Shown here one piece after another: positions 9,782 through 18,932 of a DNA stretch of 64,000 nucleotides. The stretch is from JAFGGT01 sp036733165 (GTDB lineage Archaea; Methanobacteriota_B; Thermococci; Methanofastidiosales; NM3), in contig DAINBB010000004.1 of NCBI GenBank assembly GCA_036733165.1, forward strand, positions 15,807-79,806. Direction: 5' to 3'. The notes under the pieces are model-generated. The model did no database searches, was not told the DNA's origin, and saw only the letters and a list, made by a program, of their open reading frames with translations. The position numbers were made by a program, and so were the translations under genes. Every line of letters starts with the position of its first letter. Position 1 is the stretch's first letter.

Positions 9782-10570
9782 CTATTGGATGCCCTTTAAC
9801 ATGTTGTCAACGATCTCCTTGACATAGTCCCTCTCATAGCTACCTATCTCGCCATTGTCCGCAAGCTTTGATATCTCGTGGTCCAATGGTATCGAGCCGA
9901 GGAATGGCACCTCTGCCAACTTTGCAAGAGCCTCGCCCTCGTCCTTGCCGAAGATCTCATACTTCTCTCCGCACTTTGGACAAACGGCATATGCCATGTT
10001 CTGGACAAGTCCAAGTATCCTTATCTTCATCGTCTTGGACATGCTGATGGCCTTTCTGACTATCTCGAACGCAAGTTGCTGGGGCGAAGTGACCACGACC
10101 ATGCCTTCCAGGTTCATGCTCTGCATGACCGTAAGTGGAGCGTCGCTCGTTCCGGGCGGAAGGTCTACTATGAGGTAGTCCAGTTCCCCCCATGAGATGT
10201 CAGACATGAACTGCCTGACCGCATTGGCGATCATCGGGCCTCTCCAAATGACCGCGGAAGTGTTGTCATGAAGGACAAGGCTCAACGACATTACCCTGAT
10301 GCCTTCCTTGGTCGCCGGCGGCACTATTCCATCATCCCCCTGAACGGGCAGTTCGGTTATGCCGAACATCTTTGGTATGCTGGGGCCGGTTATGTCCGCA
10401 TCGAGCAGGCCTACCTTGAAACCACTCTTGGCCAGATAGCTTGCGATAAGACCAGAAACGAGAGATTTGCCTACGCCGCCCTTTCCGCTGGCAACGGCGA
10501 TCTTGTGTTTTATCTTTCCCATTCGCTCCTCTATTTTTTGATTCTGTTGAACCATTTTTTCATCCATCAT
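9782..10570 (-). CDS. mrp: Mrp/ApbC-type P-loop ATPase, Fe-S cluster carrier
   Basis: 262 residues of the Mrp/Nbp35 family, which bind and transfer [4Fe-4S] clusters to apoproteins. The deviant Walker A motif GKGGVGKS lies at residues 29-36 and the cluster-binding CPKC near residue 198; DLPPGTSDAP in the middle is a family hallmark. The protein has no N-terminal ferredoxin or MIP18 domain. ATG 10570 has GGAGG seven bases upstream. NifS and IscU are encoded about 5 kb away. Confidence 0.9.
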   Translation of the reverse strand: MMDEKMVQQNQKIEERMGKIKHKIAVASGKGGVGKSLVSGLIASYLAKSGFKVGLLDADITGPSIPKMFGITELPVQGDDGIVPPATKEGIRVMSLSLVLHDNTSAVIWRGPMIANAVRQFMSDISWGELDYLIVDLPPGTSDAPLTVMQSMNLEGMVVVTSPQQLAFEIVRKAISMSKTMKIRILGLVQNMAYAVCPKCGEKYEIFGKDEGEALAKLAEVPFLGSIPLDHEISKLADNGEIGSYERDYVKEIVDNMLKGIQ

Positions 10571-10682
10571 TTTGTTGCCTCCTTAATGAACAAAGGTGTA
10601 AATATATGAACTTCCCTATAAAAAATTAATTGGGACTATTTTTGGCGTGTTGAGAATCGGACCAGTGACAAAAGCAGCAAAA

Positions 10683-10692
10683 ACTTTATTAT
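10683..10692 (+). promoter_or_regulatory. TATA-like element of the DtxR-family gene
   Basis: ACTTTATTAT about 25-30 bp upstream of ATG 10714, with no ribosome binding site in between. A leaderless start is likely. Confidence 0.45.
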
Positions 10693-10713
10693 TTCCTAAC
10701 CATACTAAGTTCA

Positions 10714-11172
10714 ATGAGCGATGATGAAAAGCAATTCAGCAAGAAATATGAGGATTATCTGGAGTCTATCCTCTGCATAGTCACAAAGAAGGGCTATGCA
10801 AGGACCAAGGACGTGGCCAGTGCCCTTAGCATAACCCCGGCCAGTGTCGTAGAGATGTTCAAGAAACTGGACGATGATGAGCTTGTAAATTACAGGAAGT
10901 ACGAAGGCGTCACGCTGACCCCCAGGGGAAAGGAGTTCGCCAAAAGAACGTATAAGAGGCATAAGATCATAAAACAGTTCCTCGAGCTCATCAGGGTGCC
11001 AAGGGAGATAGCGGACAACGATGCATGCATAATGGACCATCATCTATCATCTGCCACCATAGGCCAGATACGCAACCTGATCCAGTTCATAGAGGAGGCT
11101 CCCATCTCAGAGGAATGGCTGGAACAGTACAGGGAGTTTCTCAGTACGGGCAAGATAAACAGAAATCATTAA
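10714..11172 (+). CDS. DtxR/MntR-family metal-dependent transcriptional regulator
   Basis: 152-residue regulator. Residues 8-70 form the winged helix (YEDYLESI, then RTKDVASALSITPASVVEMFKKL as recognition helix region, then GVTLTPRGKEFA). The metal-binding and dimerisation domain follows, with RHKIIKQFLE and a DAC-x-MDHHLS segment that supplies the Cys/His ligands typical of the family. It is expected to repress iron or manganese uptake genes when metal is bound. No target transporter is adjacent. It has no SH3-like third domain, as in MntR. Confidence 0.85.
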   Translation: MSDDEKQFSKKYEDYLESILCIVTKKGYARTKDVASALSITPASVVEMFKKLDDDELVNYRKYEGVTLTPRGKEFAKRTYKRHKIIKQFLELIRVPREIADNDACIMDHHLSSATIGQIRNLIQFIEEAPISEEWLEQYREFLSTGKINRNH

Positions 11173-11224
11173 AATGCTCCATGACGGATTCAATAAACAA
11201 GTATTGTTCTCAAGGCGATGATAA

Positions 11225-11560
11225 ATGACCTCCAAACAGAAGGCAAAAGGATACTTTTATGAAAAAAAGACCGAAGACTACCTTAACACCATCAACGGGG
11301 TAAGCGCGAAGAGATCTGTAGCATCTGGCGCCTATGGTAGATTCAGCAAGGAATTGGACGGGGATGTGAGGGCAAACATCCACAAGGACACCTACAAGGT
11401 GGAATCAAAGGCAAGGAACAAGGAGTTCCCTAAATGGATGGAAAACGCATTCTTGCAGGGAGATGTGGTCTTCTTTTGGAAACCGAGGTGCGAGCCTGTG
11501 GTGGCCATGCCTTTCGAAATATTCAAGAAGATGATAGAGGATGCGGAGGAGACGGAATAG
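11225..11560 (+). CDS. Putative PD-(D/E)XK nuclease, Hjc-like
   Basis: 111-residue basic protein. An N-terminal helix (KGYFYEKKTEDYL) leads to RSVASGAYGRFSKELDGDV and then YKVESKAR, a D-(x)n-E-x-K arrangement that matches the core of PD-(D/E)XK nucleases such as archaeal Holliday junction resolvases and phage resolvase-like proteins. The last third carries a predicted strand-helix (VVFFWKPRCEPVVAMPFEIFKKM) consistent with a compact resolvase fold. Function as a resolvase is an inference. A weak AAGGCGAT precedes the ATG by 8 bases. It lies 52 bp after the DtxR-type gene. Confidence 0.5.
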   Translation: MTSKQKAKGYFYEKKTEDYLNTINGVSAKRSVASGAYGRFSKELDGDVRANIHKDTYKVESKARNKEFPKWMENAFLQGDVVFFWKPRCEPVVAMPFEIFKKMIEDAEETE

Positions 11561-11562
11561 TC

Positions 11563-12060
11563 TCACTCCACACCAAACATCCTTATCCCCTTTTTCTCGA
11601 GTGTCGATATCACTGAGATAGATATCACCGCCCCTATCATGAACTGCGCGAAGTTGAACGGCAGTTCCTCCAATGCCGCCGGCAGACCGAAAAGATAGGT
11701 CTCTGCAATGAAGTAACCTGACGTGAGGACAATCCCCCCCACGATCAGGGCCAGGGCCCTCGTCCTTATGTCCCTTCTCTTTCCGATAATGCCCACCAGC
11801 AGGCCCTCTACGCCCTTTACTACGAAGGTTATGGGGGCAAAGGAACCAAAACCCAGGTACAGGTCTGCGAGGGCGGAACCTACACCGCCCGCAAATCCTG
11901 CGGTAATGCCACCGAATAGAAAGGCCGTGATGTATATGGCGGTCTCCCCGAAGTTGAAGTAACCTCCTGTGGCGGCGATTGGAATTGGCGGAATTATGGC
12001 CGTGGCTATGAACACCAGTGCAGTGAATGACGCCCTTATGGCAATATCGCGGGATTGCAT
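11563..12060 (-). CDS. ECF transporter S component
   Basis: 165-residue hydrophobic protein with five to six membrane helices. The segments GGYFNFGETAIYITAFLFGG, GGVGSALADLYLGFGSF and TFVVKGVEGLLVGIIG match the PF07155-type substrate-capture subunits of energy-coupling factor vitamin transporters. The vitamin is unknown; the shared ECF ATPases and T subunit are not in the window. A TATA-like T/A stretch about 25 bp upstream suggests a leaderless start. Confidence 0.75.
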   Translation of the reverse strand: MQSRDIAIRASFTALVFIATAIIPPIPIAATGGYFNFGETAIYITAFLFGGITAGFAGGVGSALADLYLGFGSFAPITFVVKGVEGLLVGIIGKRRDIRTRALALIVGGIVLTSGYFIAETYLFGLPAALEELPFNFAQFMIGAVISISVISTLEKKGIRMFGVE

Positions 12061-12121
12061 AAGATATGCAAATTCTCAAAGGATTAAAAAAACTATGCTT
12101 AATAACTCATATGTGTTATGA

Positions 12122-13354
12122 CTAGAACCATTCGTCCAAGACCTTCTGTCTAGAGGTGAAGTTCAGGAGCTGTGACCTATCAATGTACCTTCTTGCCGGA
12201 AGCGTGAGGAATCCGTCAAGGTCGGCTATCGCCTCGTCCAGCGTGTCGAACTTCTTCGGCCCCCGCTCCAAGGCATCCTCGAGTATCGTTCTTACCCTCC
12301 AAACGCCGATTGGCGTGTGATACGAAGGTTGCACCTCCATGATCACCAAGGCCATTGCCTGTCTCTTGATATTATCAAGGTACCTTGTGACAGGGAGCCT
12401 GCCTGCATAATATGCCCCCGTTATCACATCGGCATACTTCTTCCTTCCTGTAAAGTACTCCCAGTCCGATATTATGCTCGGGTTGATGTCCTCGCCGGAG
12501 AACAGGGACCCTGGCAGCCAGCATTCCAGGAACTCATAGGACCATACGCCCGGAATAAATAACGCCGCCAGTTTGTTACCTATCTCCTCGTGGTGGAACA
12601 CCATGTGTTCAGATATCTGGGGGCGCTGCCTGACAGACCTCATGAGGTCCTTGGACAATATGTCATCGGTGGCTGTTATGGACCATCTGGTGGGAACGAA
12701 CTTTCGATTCTTCTGTTCCCCAAGTATCCCTGCAGAGAGCAGTTTGGAGATATGGGACACATCCACCCCCCTATCGTATAACGTCTTGATGCCTTCTGTT
12801 GCCAACAGGTCGTCGTTGTGCACCTTGTCTATGCTGTTGGGAATGTGTGGATTCTGGGCAAGGTCCAACTTTCTAAGTATCTCCGACGGACCGTGTGGAG
12901 CCGAGAACTCGGACAGCTTCATTCCAAATCTTGGTTTCTTCTCAAATGACAACTCCGTGTCGACCGGCCTGTCGGACATCACTATGTCCTGCATCAGCAT
13001 GACGCGTCTGATGGGGTCCCTGGCGACCTTGACGTCCAATTGGTCCTTGGAGCGTATGAGCGACGTCCTGAAATCGATTATCTCTTCCAACTGTCTCCCA
13101 TGCCAGCTCTCGGGCCTGTCCATATCCGATGTATCGCCGATTATGGGGGGCACGAGAGGACCCATGTATACCTTCGGATAGTTCCAACTGCCCACGAATA
13201 TGGACGATGGAGATGAACCAAATATGTCCTTGGAGAGTTTTGGCATCACCTTCGACCTGATTCTCACCCGCTCCAATATGGGACAGAGCGGCCTTCCGCA
13301 CAATAGCTTGTTCCCCTTGCAGATGGCACATCTCTCCCCCTTGGACATTTGCAT
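12122..13354 (-). CDS. nre: Nre-family DNA repair protein with C-terminal PCNA-interacting motif
   Basis: 410 residues of the archaeal NreA/NreB family. An N-terminal zinc finger is formed by Cys9, Cys12, Cys19 and Cys24 (CAICKGN...CGRPLCP), followed by the conserved core (FVGSWNYPKVYMGPL). The extreme C-terminus QKVLDEWF fits the PIP-box pattern Q-x-x-L-x-x-W-F that binds the sliding clamp. Haloarchaeal Nre proteins act with PCNA in repair of DNA damage; the same role is inferred here. The second ATG at 13348 is an equally possible start. It stands alone on its strand. Confidence 0.82.
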   Translation of the reverse strand: MQMSKGERCAICKGNKLLCGRPLCPILERVRIRSKVMPKLSKDIFGSSPSSIFVGSWNYPKVYMGPLVPPIIGDTSDMDRPESWHGRQLEEIIDFRTSLIRSKDQLDVKVARDPIRRVMLMQDIVMSDRPVDTELSFEKKPRFGMKLSEFSAPHGPSEILRKLDLAQNPHIPNSIDKVHNDDLLATEGIKTLYDRGVDVSHISKLLSAGILGEQKNRKFVPTRWSITATDDILSKDLMRSVRQRPQISEHMVFHHEEIGNKLAALFIPGVWSYEFLECWLPGSLFSGEDINPSIISDWEYFTGRKKYADVITGAYYAGRLPVTRYLDNIKRQAMALVIMEVQPSYHTPIGVWRVRTILEDALERGPKKFDTLDEAIADLDGFLTLPARRYIDRSQLLNFTSRQKVLDEWF

Positions 13355-13546
13355 GGATAAAGCTCTCCGGGGAAATAGTTAAGGATTTCGATTTGTCCAT
13401 CGGGGTCTGAATGCCAATAGATATGGTTTTGCATATCACGCGCCCGATTCCCATATACAAGGGCGAGGGATGCATAACGTATATATTATTGTAAATCAAT
13501 ATATTCATCTTCATGATCCCAATTCCATATATAACGTGGTGTTATA
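13355..13546. promoter_or_regulatory. Divergent intergenic promoter region
   Basis: 192 bp between nre and the aminotransferase gene. AT-rich TATA-like runs occur at about 13477-13491 and 13525-13535. I see no RNA gene or small coding sequence in it. Confidence 0.35.
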
Positions 13547-14734
13547 ATGATAGAATATAACGATCTGTTCTCTGAAAGAGTCAAGGACCTAAAGGCATCA
13601 GAAGTGAGGGAATTACTAAAACTCACAATGAGGCCAGAGATAATATCATTCGCAGGAGGACTGCCGAATCCAAAGTCATTTCCCATGGAGGATATCTTCA
13701 GGATATCCCAAAGCGTCCTTTTGAACTCCGGAGAGGATGCTCTGCAATACACCACCACAGAGGGTTATCCTGAACTCAGGAAGTTCCTCGCGGCAAGGGA
13801 AAGGAGCGTAAGCGTCCTTGCGACCGAGGAAAACATACTGATAACGTCCGGTAGCCAACAGGGGCTGGAACTGGTGGCAAAGACGTTCATAAATCCCGGA
13901 GACAAGATAATTGTTGAAAGTCCCAGTTATCTTGGGGGGCTCTCGGCCTTCAAGATGTATCAGGCCCAGTTCGAGACGGTCCCGCTGGAGGAGGATGGCG
14001 CAGACCTCGATAGGCTTAGAGAAATACTGGACAGATCGGAAACGAGGCCAAAACTGTTCTACACCGTCCCGACGTTCCAGAATCCCTCGGGTATCACATA
14101 TTCCAAGGACAAGAGGAAAGAGCTGGCAGAGATAGCCTACGAGTACGATCTGACAATACTGGAGGACAATCCGTATGAAAAGCTCAGATTCGCAGGTAAC
14201 AGGATAAAATCGATAAAGGCCTATGCGCCAGAGAACACCATATACCTGTCCACGTTCTCAAAGGTCCTGTCGCCCGGCTTCAGGCTTGCCTGGATATGTG
14301 CGCCAAAAGAAGTGATAGACAAGCTCATAATAGTGAAACAGGCGACCGACCTCTGCTCAAACTCCTATGTTCAGCATATCACATACCAGCTTTTGCTAAG
14401 AGGGCTCATAGATAGGCACGTGCCATGGATAGCGGCCATGTACAAGGAAAAGAGGGACATCATGCTTGACGCCATGGAGAAATACTTCCCAGAGGGGGTG
14501 ACCTGGACAAGACCCGATGGTGGCATGTTCATATGGGTAACGCTTCCGGAACATATTAATGCAAAGGAGATGTTCCCAGAGGCCTTGAAGGAGAATGTGG
14601 CCTATGTGCACGGCGGCGCCTTCCACGTGGAAGGGGGATTCAATCACATGAGACTTGCGTTCATCTATGAGTCTAACGAAAATATAGTGGAAGGGATAAA
14701 GAGACTGGGCATGGTCATAAAGAACAACCTATGA
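13547..14734 (+). CDS. PLP-dependent class I aminotransferase (2-aminoadipate/aromatic type)
   Basis: 395-residue fold-type I aminotransferase. It begins like LysN/MocR-C-type enzymes (ISFAGGLPNPKSFP), with the cofactor-pocket GSQQGLELVAK, the ILEDNPYEKLRF segment and the Schiff-base lysine in STFSKVLSPGFRLAW. Such enzymes move amino groups between 2-oxoglutarate and aminoadipate, branched-chain or aromatic amino acids; the exact substrate cannot be read from the sequence. It is monocistronic, and the downstream gene is on the opposite strand. Confidence 0.82.
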   Translation: MIEYNDLFSERVKDLKASEVRELLKLTMRPEIISFAGGLPNPKSFPMEDIFRISQSVLLNSGEDALQYTTTEGYPELRKFLAARERSVSVLATEENILITSGSQQGLELVAKTFINPGDKIIVESPSYLGGLSAFKMYQAQFETVPLEEDGADLDRLREILDRSETRPKLFYTVPTFQNPSGITYSKDKRKELAEIAYEYDLTILEDNPYEKLRFAGNRIKSIKAYAPENTIYLSTFSKVLSPGFRLAWICAPKEVIDKLIIVKQATDLCSNSYVQHITYQLLLRGLIDRHVPWIAAMYKEKRDIMLDAMEKYFPEGVTWTRPDGGMFIWVTLPEHINAKEMFPEALKENVAYVHGGAFHVEGGFNHMRLAFIYESNENIVEGIKRLGMVIKNNL

Positions 14735-14735
14735 G

Positions 14736-15239
14736 CTAACCGTACATCCCTCCGCCCTCATTTTTCAGAAGCAGCCTATCCAGTTCGAGGCTCAGTTTCT
14801 TGTCGAGCTTGCCCTGACTCTTCGAGATGGAGGATAGGGGATTTCCCACTATATTGAAAGGGCCTGTCATGACATTCGTGAAGTCTTCCTCAAGAGGTTT
14901 GGGATCTATCTTGGATATGGATTCGATAACCTCCAATGAGACCTCTCCAGATTTCCTGATGTCCTCTTGGATCTTCAATAGCATGGTTTTCGAAAGGTCC
15001 CTCCACCCGAAGGACATGGTGTATGGCGTTTCTACCCTATCGGATTTTGTGCTCCCCCCCACGCTCAGATTGTTGTAGGGGGAGATGTGATGTGTCTTTA
15101 TCTGCCAAAGTCGCCTGTCCTTTTGTATCAGCACGACGGACCTGTTCTTTTTGTCGACCCCTAACGTGATGAACCATCCCAGAGGGTCACGGTTGTACCT
15201 AGTATAGACCTCTTCAAATATGTCTTTGCTACTTTGCAT
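14736..15239 (-). CDS. Conserved hypothetical protein in the Fe-S assembly operon
   Basis: 167 residues with no motif I recognise. The N-terminal half is basic and beta-rich (GWFITLGVDKKNRSVVLIQKD), and the C-terminal half is helical. The ATG at 15239 is preferred: it overlaps the end of iscU by 11 bp, the usual spacing for translational coupling, whereas a longer reading frame would overlap iscU by more than 100 bp. Its position after nifS and iscU suggests a link to Fe-S metabolism, but that is context only. Confidence 0.5.
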   Translation of the reverse strand: MQSSKDIFEEVYTRYNRDPLGWFITLGVDKKNRSVVLIQKDRRLWQIKTHHISPYNNLSVGGSTKSDRVETPYTMSFGWRDLSKTMLLKIQEDIRKSGEVSLEVIESISKIDPKPLEEDFTNVMTGPFNIVGNPLSSISKSQGKLDKKLSLELDRLLLKNEGGGMYG

Positions 15240-15609
15240 GCCTGTCACGGTATTTTTTGATAGCCTTTTCAAAGGCATCCGGTGCCAGGACCGAGCAATG
15301 GATCTTCTTTTCAGGAAGGCCCCCAAGCTCGTTGACCACCACATCGCTGGTGATCTTCAATGCATCATCTATCGTCTTTCCTTTCACAAGCTCGGTGAAT
15401 ATGGAAGATGTGGCTATGGCGGCACCGCAACCGAACGTCTTGAACTTTACATCAACGACCTTGTCATCCTTTATCTTCAGATACAGGGTAAGCATATCAC
15501 CGCATACGGGACTGCCGACGGTCTCCACTATATCGGCATCCTTCATCATTCCAACATTCTTGGGATTCTCAAAATGTTTTATGACCTTCTCATTGAATTC
15601 GTAAGCCAT
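15229..15609 (-). CDS. iscU: IscU/NifU-type Fe-S cluster scaffold
   Basis: 126-residue scaffold on which [2Fe-2S] clusters are built from cysteine-derived sulfur. The three ligand cysteines are visible: SPVCGDML near residue 36, FGCGAAIATSS near 60 and KIHCSVLA near 103, with the conserved Asp next to the first. It is encoded 3 bp after the cysteine desulfurase gene, forming a minimal ISC operon. Length fits the family. Confidence 0.93.
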   Translation of the reverse strand: MAYEFNEKVIKHFENPKNVGMMKDADIVETVGSPVCGDMLTLYLKIKDDKVVDVKFKTFGCGAAIATSSIFTELVKGKTIDDALKITSDVVVNELGGLPEKKIHCSVLAPDAFEKAIKKYRDRHAK

Positions 15610-15612
15610 TTC

Positions 15613-16776
15613 CTATTCCTCCTTCCACAGGGGGGACATCGCCCTTAGTCTGGATACTATGTTCTCCAGGGAATCGATGGTGTAGTCAACCTCCTGCATT
15701 GTGTTCATCCTGCTGAGAGAGAGCCTCAATGACCCATAGGCCTCTATTTGGGTCAGGCCCATCGCCATGAGAACATGCGAGGCCTTGCTCTTCTTCGAGG
15801 AGCAGGCGGACCCCGTCGATGCCGCGATGCCTGTCCTGTCAAGGGCAAGTATCAACGCTTCGCCCTCGATCGCCTCGAAAGACATGTTCACATTGTTGCA
15901 TAATCTGTCTGTGGGATGCCCATTGAGTTTCACATTAGGTATCCTGTCAGTGATACCGGATATGAGTGCATCCCTAAGGTTTGTCATGTAAGCGATATCC
16001 TTGTCGAGATCATTCTTTGCCATCTCACAAGCCTTCCCCAATCCAACTATCCCCGGTATGTTCTCCGTTGAGGACCTAAGGCCCCGTTCATGGCCGCCGC
16101 CGAATATTATCGGCTCTATGGGTGTTCCGTCCTTTATATAAAGTGCGCCTATCCCCTTTGGGCCATGTAGCTTGTGTCCAGAAATCGACAAGAGGTCGAT
16201 ATTGTCCTTTGAGACATCAATAGGCAGTTTTCCCAATGTCTGTACCGCATCGGTGTGAAAGAGTGCCCCGTTCTCATGTGCGATCCTGCCAATCTCCCTG
16301 ATGGGTTGTATCGTTCCGACCTCATTGTTTGCATGCATTATGGTCACCAGAGTGGTCCTCTGGCATATGGCATCCTCCAGATCTTCCAATGATACTGAAC
16401 CCTTGTCATCAACGGGGAGATATGATACATCAAATCCACTTTTCTCCAAATGCTCACATGTTTCGAGCACTGCTGGGTGTTCGATCGAGGATGTGATTAT
16501 ATGATTGCCCTTTTCCTTGAGGGCCTCTGCAACACCTCTTATCGCAATGTTATCAGATTCCGTGCCGCCAGCAGTGAATATTATCTCACTTGCATCGGCA
16601 TTTATGATATTCGCCACCATGGCCCTTGAGTCCTTCATCGCCACAGAGGCATCTCTGCCAAAGCTGTGCAGGCTTGAAGCATTTCCATAAAATTCAGTGA
16701 AGTATGGCAACATGGCCTTTAGGACCTTTTCATCGACTCTTGTAGTGGCGCTATTGTCAAAATATATCTTGTCCAT
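15613..16776 (-). CDS. iscS: Cysteine desulfurase (NifS/IscS)
   Basis: 387-residue PLP enzyme that removes sulfur from cysteine and passes it as persulfide to IscU. It starts with the typical IYFDNSATTRVDEKV. The PLP lysine lies in SISGHKLHGPKGIGALY near residue 200 and the catalytic-loop cysteine in STGSACSSKKSKASH near residue 325. First gene of the operon, divergent from dtdA. Confidence 0.94.
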   Translation of the reverse strand: MDKIYFDNSATTRVDEKVLKAMLPYFTEFYGNASSLHSFGRDASVAMKDSRAMVANIINADASEIIFTAGGTESDNIAIRGVAEALKEKGNHIITSSIEHPAVLETCEHLEKSGFDVSYLPVDDKGSVSLEDLEDAICQRTTLVTIMHANNEVGTIQPIREIGRIAHENGALFHTDAVQTLGKLPIDVSKDNIDLLSISGHKLHGPKGIGALYIKDGTPIEPIIFGGGHERGLRSSTENIPGIVGLGKACEMAKNDLDKDIAYMTNLRDALISGITDRIPNVKLNGHPTDRLCNNVNMSFEAIEGEALILALDRTGIAASTGSACSSKKSKASHVLMAMGLTQIEAYGSLRLSLSRMNTMQEVDYTIDSLENIVSRLRAMSPLWKEE

Positions 16777-16839
16777 ACAAACACCAATTTGTGATTCTCA
16801 CAAGACAACATTTAAAAGTTATCGTTAAGAGAGAAGCCC

Positions 16840-17646
16840 ATGATACTCATTATCGCCTCTGAACAGGACCCTGCAGGCATGAACATAGCCAATAACATGC
16901 TTGAGCACTATGACTTCGAAAGGACCTCAGAAGGCATGTATGAGTATATGAAAAAAGACGCCATACTTACCATCATCAAGGAAAGGACGATATACTCAGA
17001 CTTCATAGAAAAGGGATTTCCTGATGTCGAGGCGAACTTCTTTATAACCAGACATAGTTCGGAGAGGGGGGTCAAGACCCTTTCGGTTCACTCGCCGGGC
17101 AACTTCAAGGATGCGATGCACGGAGGAAAAGAGGGCATGTTGTGTCCGTCAAATCCCATAGCCCAAAAGATTGCACTAAGAAGTCTTGTCAGGCAGAGGG
17201 ACGAGACGGGGATCGAGTATGAGGTTTCCTTGGAGGCCACCCATCACGGGCCATTGACCGCAGTGCCTACGACATTTTTCGAAGTGGGCAGCAAATCGGA
17301 ACAATGGAACGATGCACAGGCAGGCGATCTGGTCGCGAATGCCACAATGGAGGCCCTTGACTGGAAGGACCACGAATACCCTTTGGCCATTGGCATTGGC
17401 GGGGGACATTACCCGATAAAGATCTCGGAGGCCATCGACAGGAGCGAATGGGCCATTGGCCACATAATACCAAAATATGCATTTCCAATAGACAGGGGGA
17501 CCATGATCAAGACCTTCGAGTATAACAGCGGCGGAAATACAGCCATCTTTGACTGGAAGGGCACCCCTAATCGTTCCTATTATGCGGAAATGGTCTCATC
17601 TTTGGGATACGATGTGTTGAAAACTAAGGATTTGACCTTTTTGTAG
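16840..17646 (+). CDS. dtdA: D-aminoacyl-tRNA deacylase, archaeal type
   Basis: 268 residues of the DtdA/GEK1 family, which hydrolyse D-amino acids mis-attached to tRNA. Family motifs are ATHHGPLTAVPTTFFEVGS near residue 130 and the zinc-site segment GIGGGHYPIK near 188. Length is normal. It is monocistronic; ATG 16840 lies close to the divergent iscS start. Confidence 0.92.
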   Translation: MILIIASEQDPAGMNIANNMLEHYDFERTSEGMYEYMKKDAILTIIKERTIYSDFIEKGFPDVEANFFITRHSSERGVKTLSVHSPGNFKDAMHGGKEGMLCPSNPIAQKIALRSLVRQRDETGIEYEVSLEATHHGPLTAVPTTFFEVGSKSEQWNDAQAGDLVANATMEALDWKDHEYPLAIGIGGGHYPIKISEAIDRSEWAIGHIIPKYAFPIDRGTMIKTFEYNSGGNTAIFDWKGTPNRSYYAEMVSSLGYDVLKTKDLTFL

Positions 17647-17789
17647 CCGTAAATATGGGGAGAATAGTACAAAGATGATAAAAAGGGTTAATTATGAGCT
17701 ATTTTATGAATAAAAACCTTTAAATAGTATAAATCAAACTTATAAACAAATAATTATCATTTCCATTTCGCTAATTGGAGGTATATGAC
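17647..17789 (+). promoter_or_regulatory. ftsZ operon promoter region and ribosome binding site
   Basis: AT-rich region with a TATA-like CTTTAAATAG around 17717. GGAGGT at 17777-17782 lies seven bases before the TTG at 17790, which fixes the ftsZ start. Confidence 0.6.
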
Positions 17790-18911
17790 TTGAAAACGCT
17801 TATAGAGGACGCAGTTGCACGTGCATCTCAATGCGAAACTGCCTTATCATTTGACAAATCTACAGCCGATGACGAGGAACTAGAGGAGATAATCAAGGAA
17901 TGCCAGGCCAGGATAAAGGTAATAGGCGTTGGGGGTGCCGGCTGTAATGCCATTACAAGGCTAATTGAAGTTGGCGTGGAAGGTAGCGAGGACATAGCCG
18001 TTAACACAGATGCCCAAGATCTTAGAAAGTGCAGGGCCAACAAGAAGATCCTGATAGGCACTGAGATAAGCAAGGGACTTGGGGCCGGAAACAATCCATC
18101 TGTCGGAGAACAGGCCGCCAAGGAAGATGAGAGACTTCTCAGGGAAGCCATCGACAAGGCTGATATGGTATTCGTCACCTGCGGTCTTGGAGGAGGCACT
18201 GGAACAGGTGCCGCACCAATAATCGCCGATGTTGCCAAGAAGACCGGCGCCCTGACAGTGGGGATAGTCACTCTTCCATTCACAGTTGAAGGTATCAGAA
18301 GGCAGAGAAACGCAGAGAAAGGCCTTGAAAATCTCAGAAGGTCATCAGATACTGTCATAGTCATTCCAAATGACAAACTACTGGAACTTGCTCCGGGACT
18401 GCCGATAGGCGCCGCATTCAAGGTTTCCGACGACATACTTATACAGTCGGTAAGGGGAATCACGGAACTCATAACAAAGCCAGGTCTGATCAACCTTGAC
18501 TTTGCAGATGTCAGGTCCGTAATGAGCGACGGCGGCGTTGCCATGATAGGCATGGGGGAGTCCGATACGGAGAACAGGGCCATGGAAGCCGTTGACGAAG
18601 CCTTGCATTCACCGCTCATCGATGTCGATGCCACGGGTGCCAGGGGTGCCCTTATCAACATCACAGGTTCAAACGACCTTAAGCTAGAGGAGTCCGAGCG
18701 TATAGTGGAAGCGGTTTCCAATGAATTGGACCCAGAGGCCCAGGTCATTTGGGGTGCCCAGATCGATGAGTCGCTGAAAGGCACCGTGAGAGTGCTACTT
18801 GTTCTGTCAGGAGTAAACTCGCCATATATACTAGGACCCAGGGAAACAGAAATGCTTTTAGGGGATGAGGCAGAGAAGAGCAGCATCAACCTAGGAATAG
18901 ACTTTATCTAA
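17790..18911 (+). CDS. ftsZ: Cell division GTPase FtsZ
   Basis: 373-residue tubulin-like GTPase that polymerises into the division ring. The N-terminal GVGGAGCNAI, the tubulin signature GLGGGTGTGAAP near residue 135 and the synergy-loop NLDFADV near 235 are all present. A TTG start at 17790 is chosen because GGAGGT lies seven bases upstream; starting five codons earlier would place that ribosome binding site inside the gene. It heads the operon ftsZ-secE-spt5-rpl11-rpl1-rpl10-rpl12, an arrangement known from euryarchaea. The C-terminal tail is short. Confidence 0.95.
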   Translation: MKTLIEDAVARASQCETALSFDKSTADDEELEEIIKECQARIKVIGVGGAGCNAITRLIEVGVEGSEDIAVNTDAQDLRKCRANKKILIGTEISKGLGAGNNPSVGEQAAKEDERLLREAIDKADMVFVTCGLGGGTGTGAAPIIADVAKKTGALTVGIVTLPFTVEGIRRQRNAEKGLENLRRSSDTVIVIPNDKLLELAPGLPIGAAFKVSDDILIQSVRGITELITKPGLINLDFADVRSVMSDGGVAMIGMGESDTENRAMEAVDEALHSPLIDVDATGARGALINITGSNDLKLEESERIVEAVSNELDPEAQVIWGAQIDESLKGTVRVLLVLSGVNSPYILGPRETEMLLGDEAEKSSINLGIDFI

Positions 18912-18932
18912 CACACGGAAACTGGTGGTAAT

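Noticed and set aside
15240..15344. N-terminal extension of the hypothetical gene after iscU
   Set aside because: It would lie almost wholly inside iscU; the ATG at 15239 gives a normal 11-bp overlap.
17828..18889. Long open frame of about 350 codons antisense to ftsZ
   Set aside because: It mirrors the codon pattern of ftsZ, has no recognisable domain and a serine/proline-rich, low-information composition. The same holds for the frame at 2498-3511 antisense to pckA.
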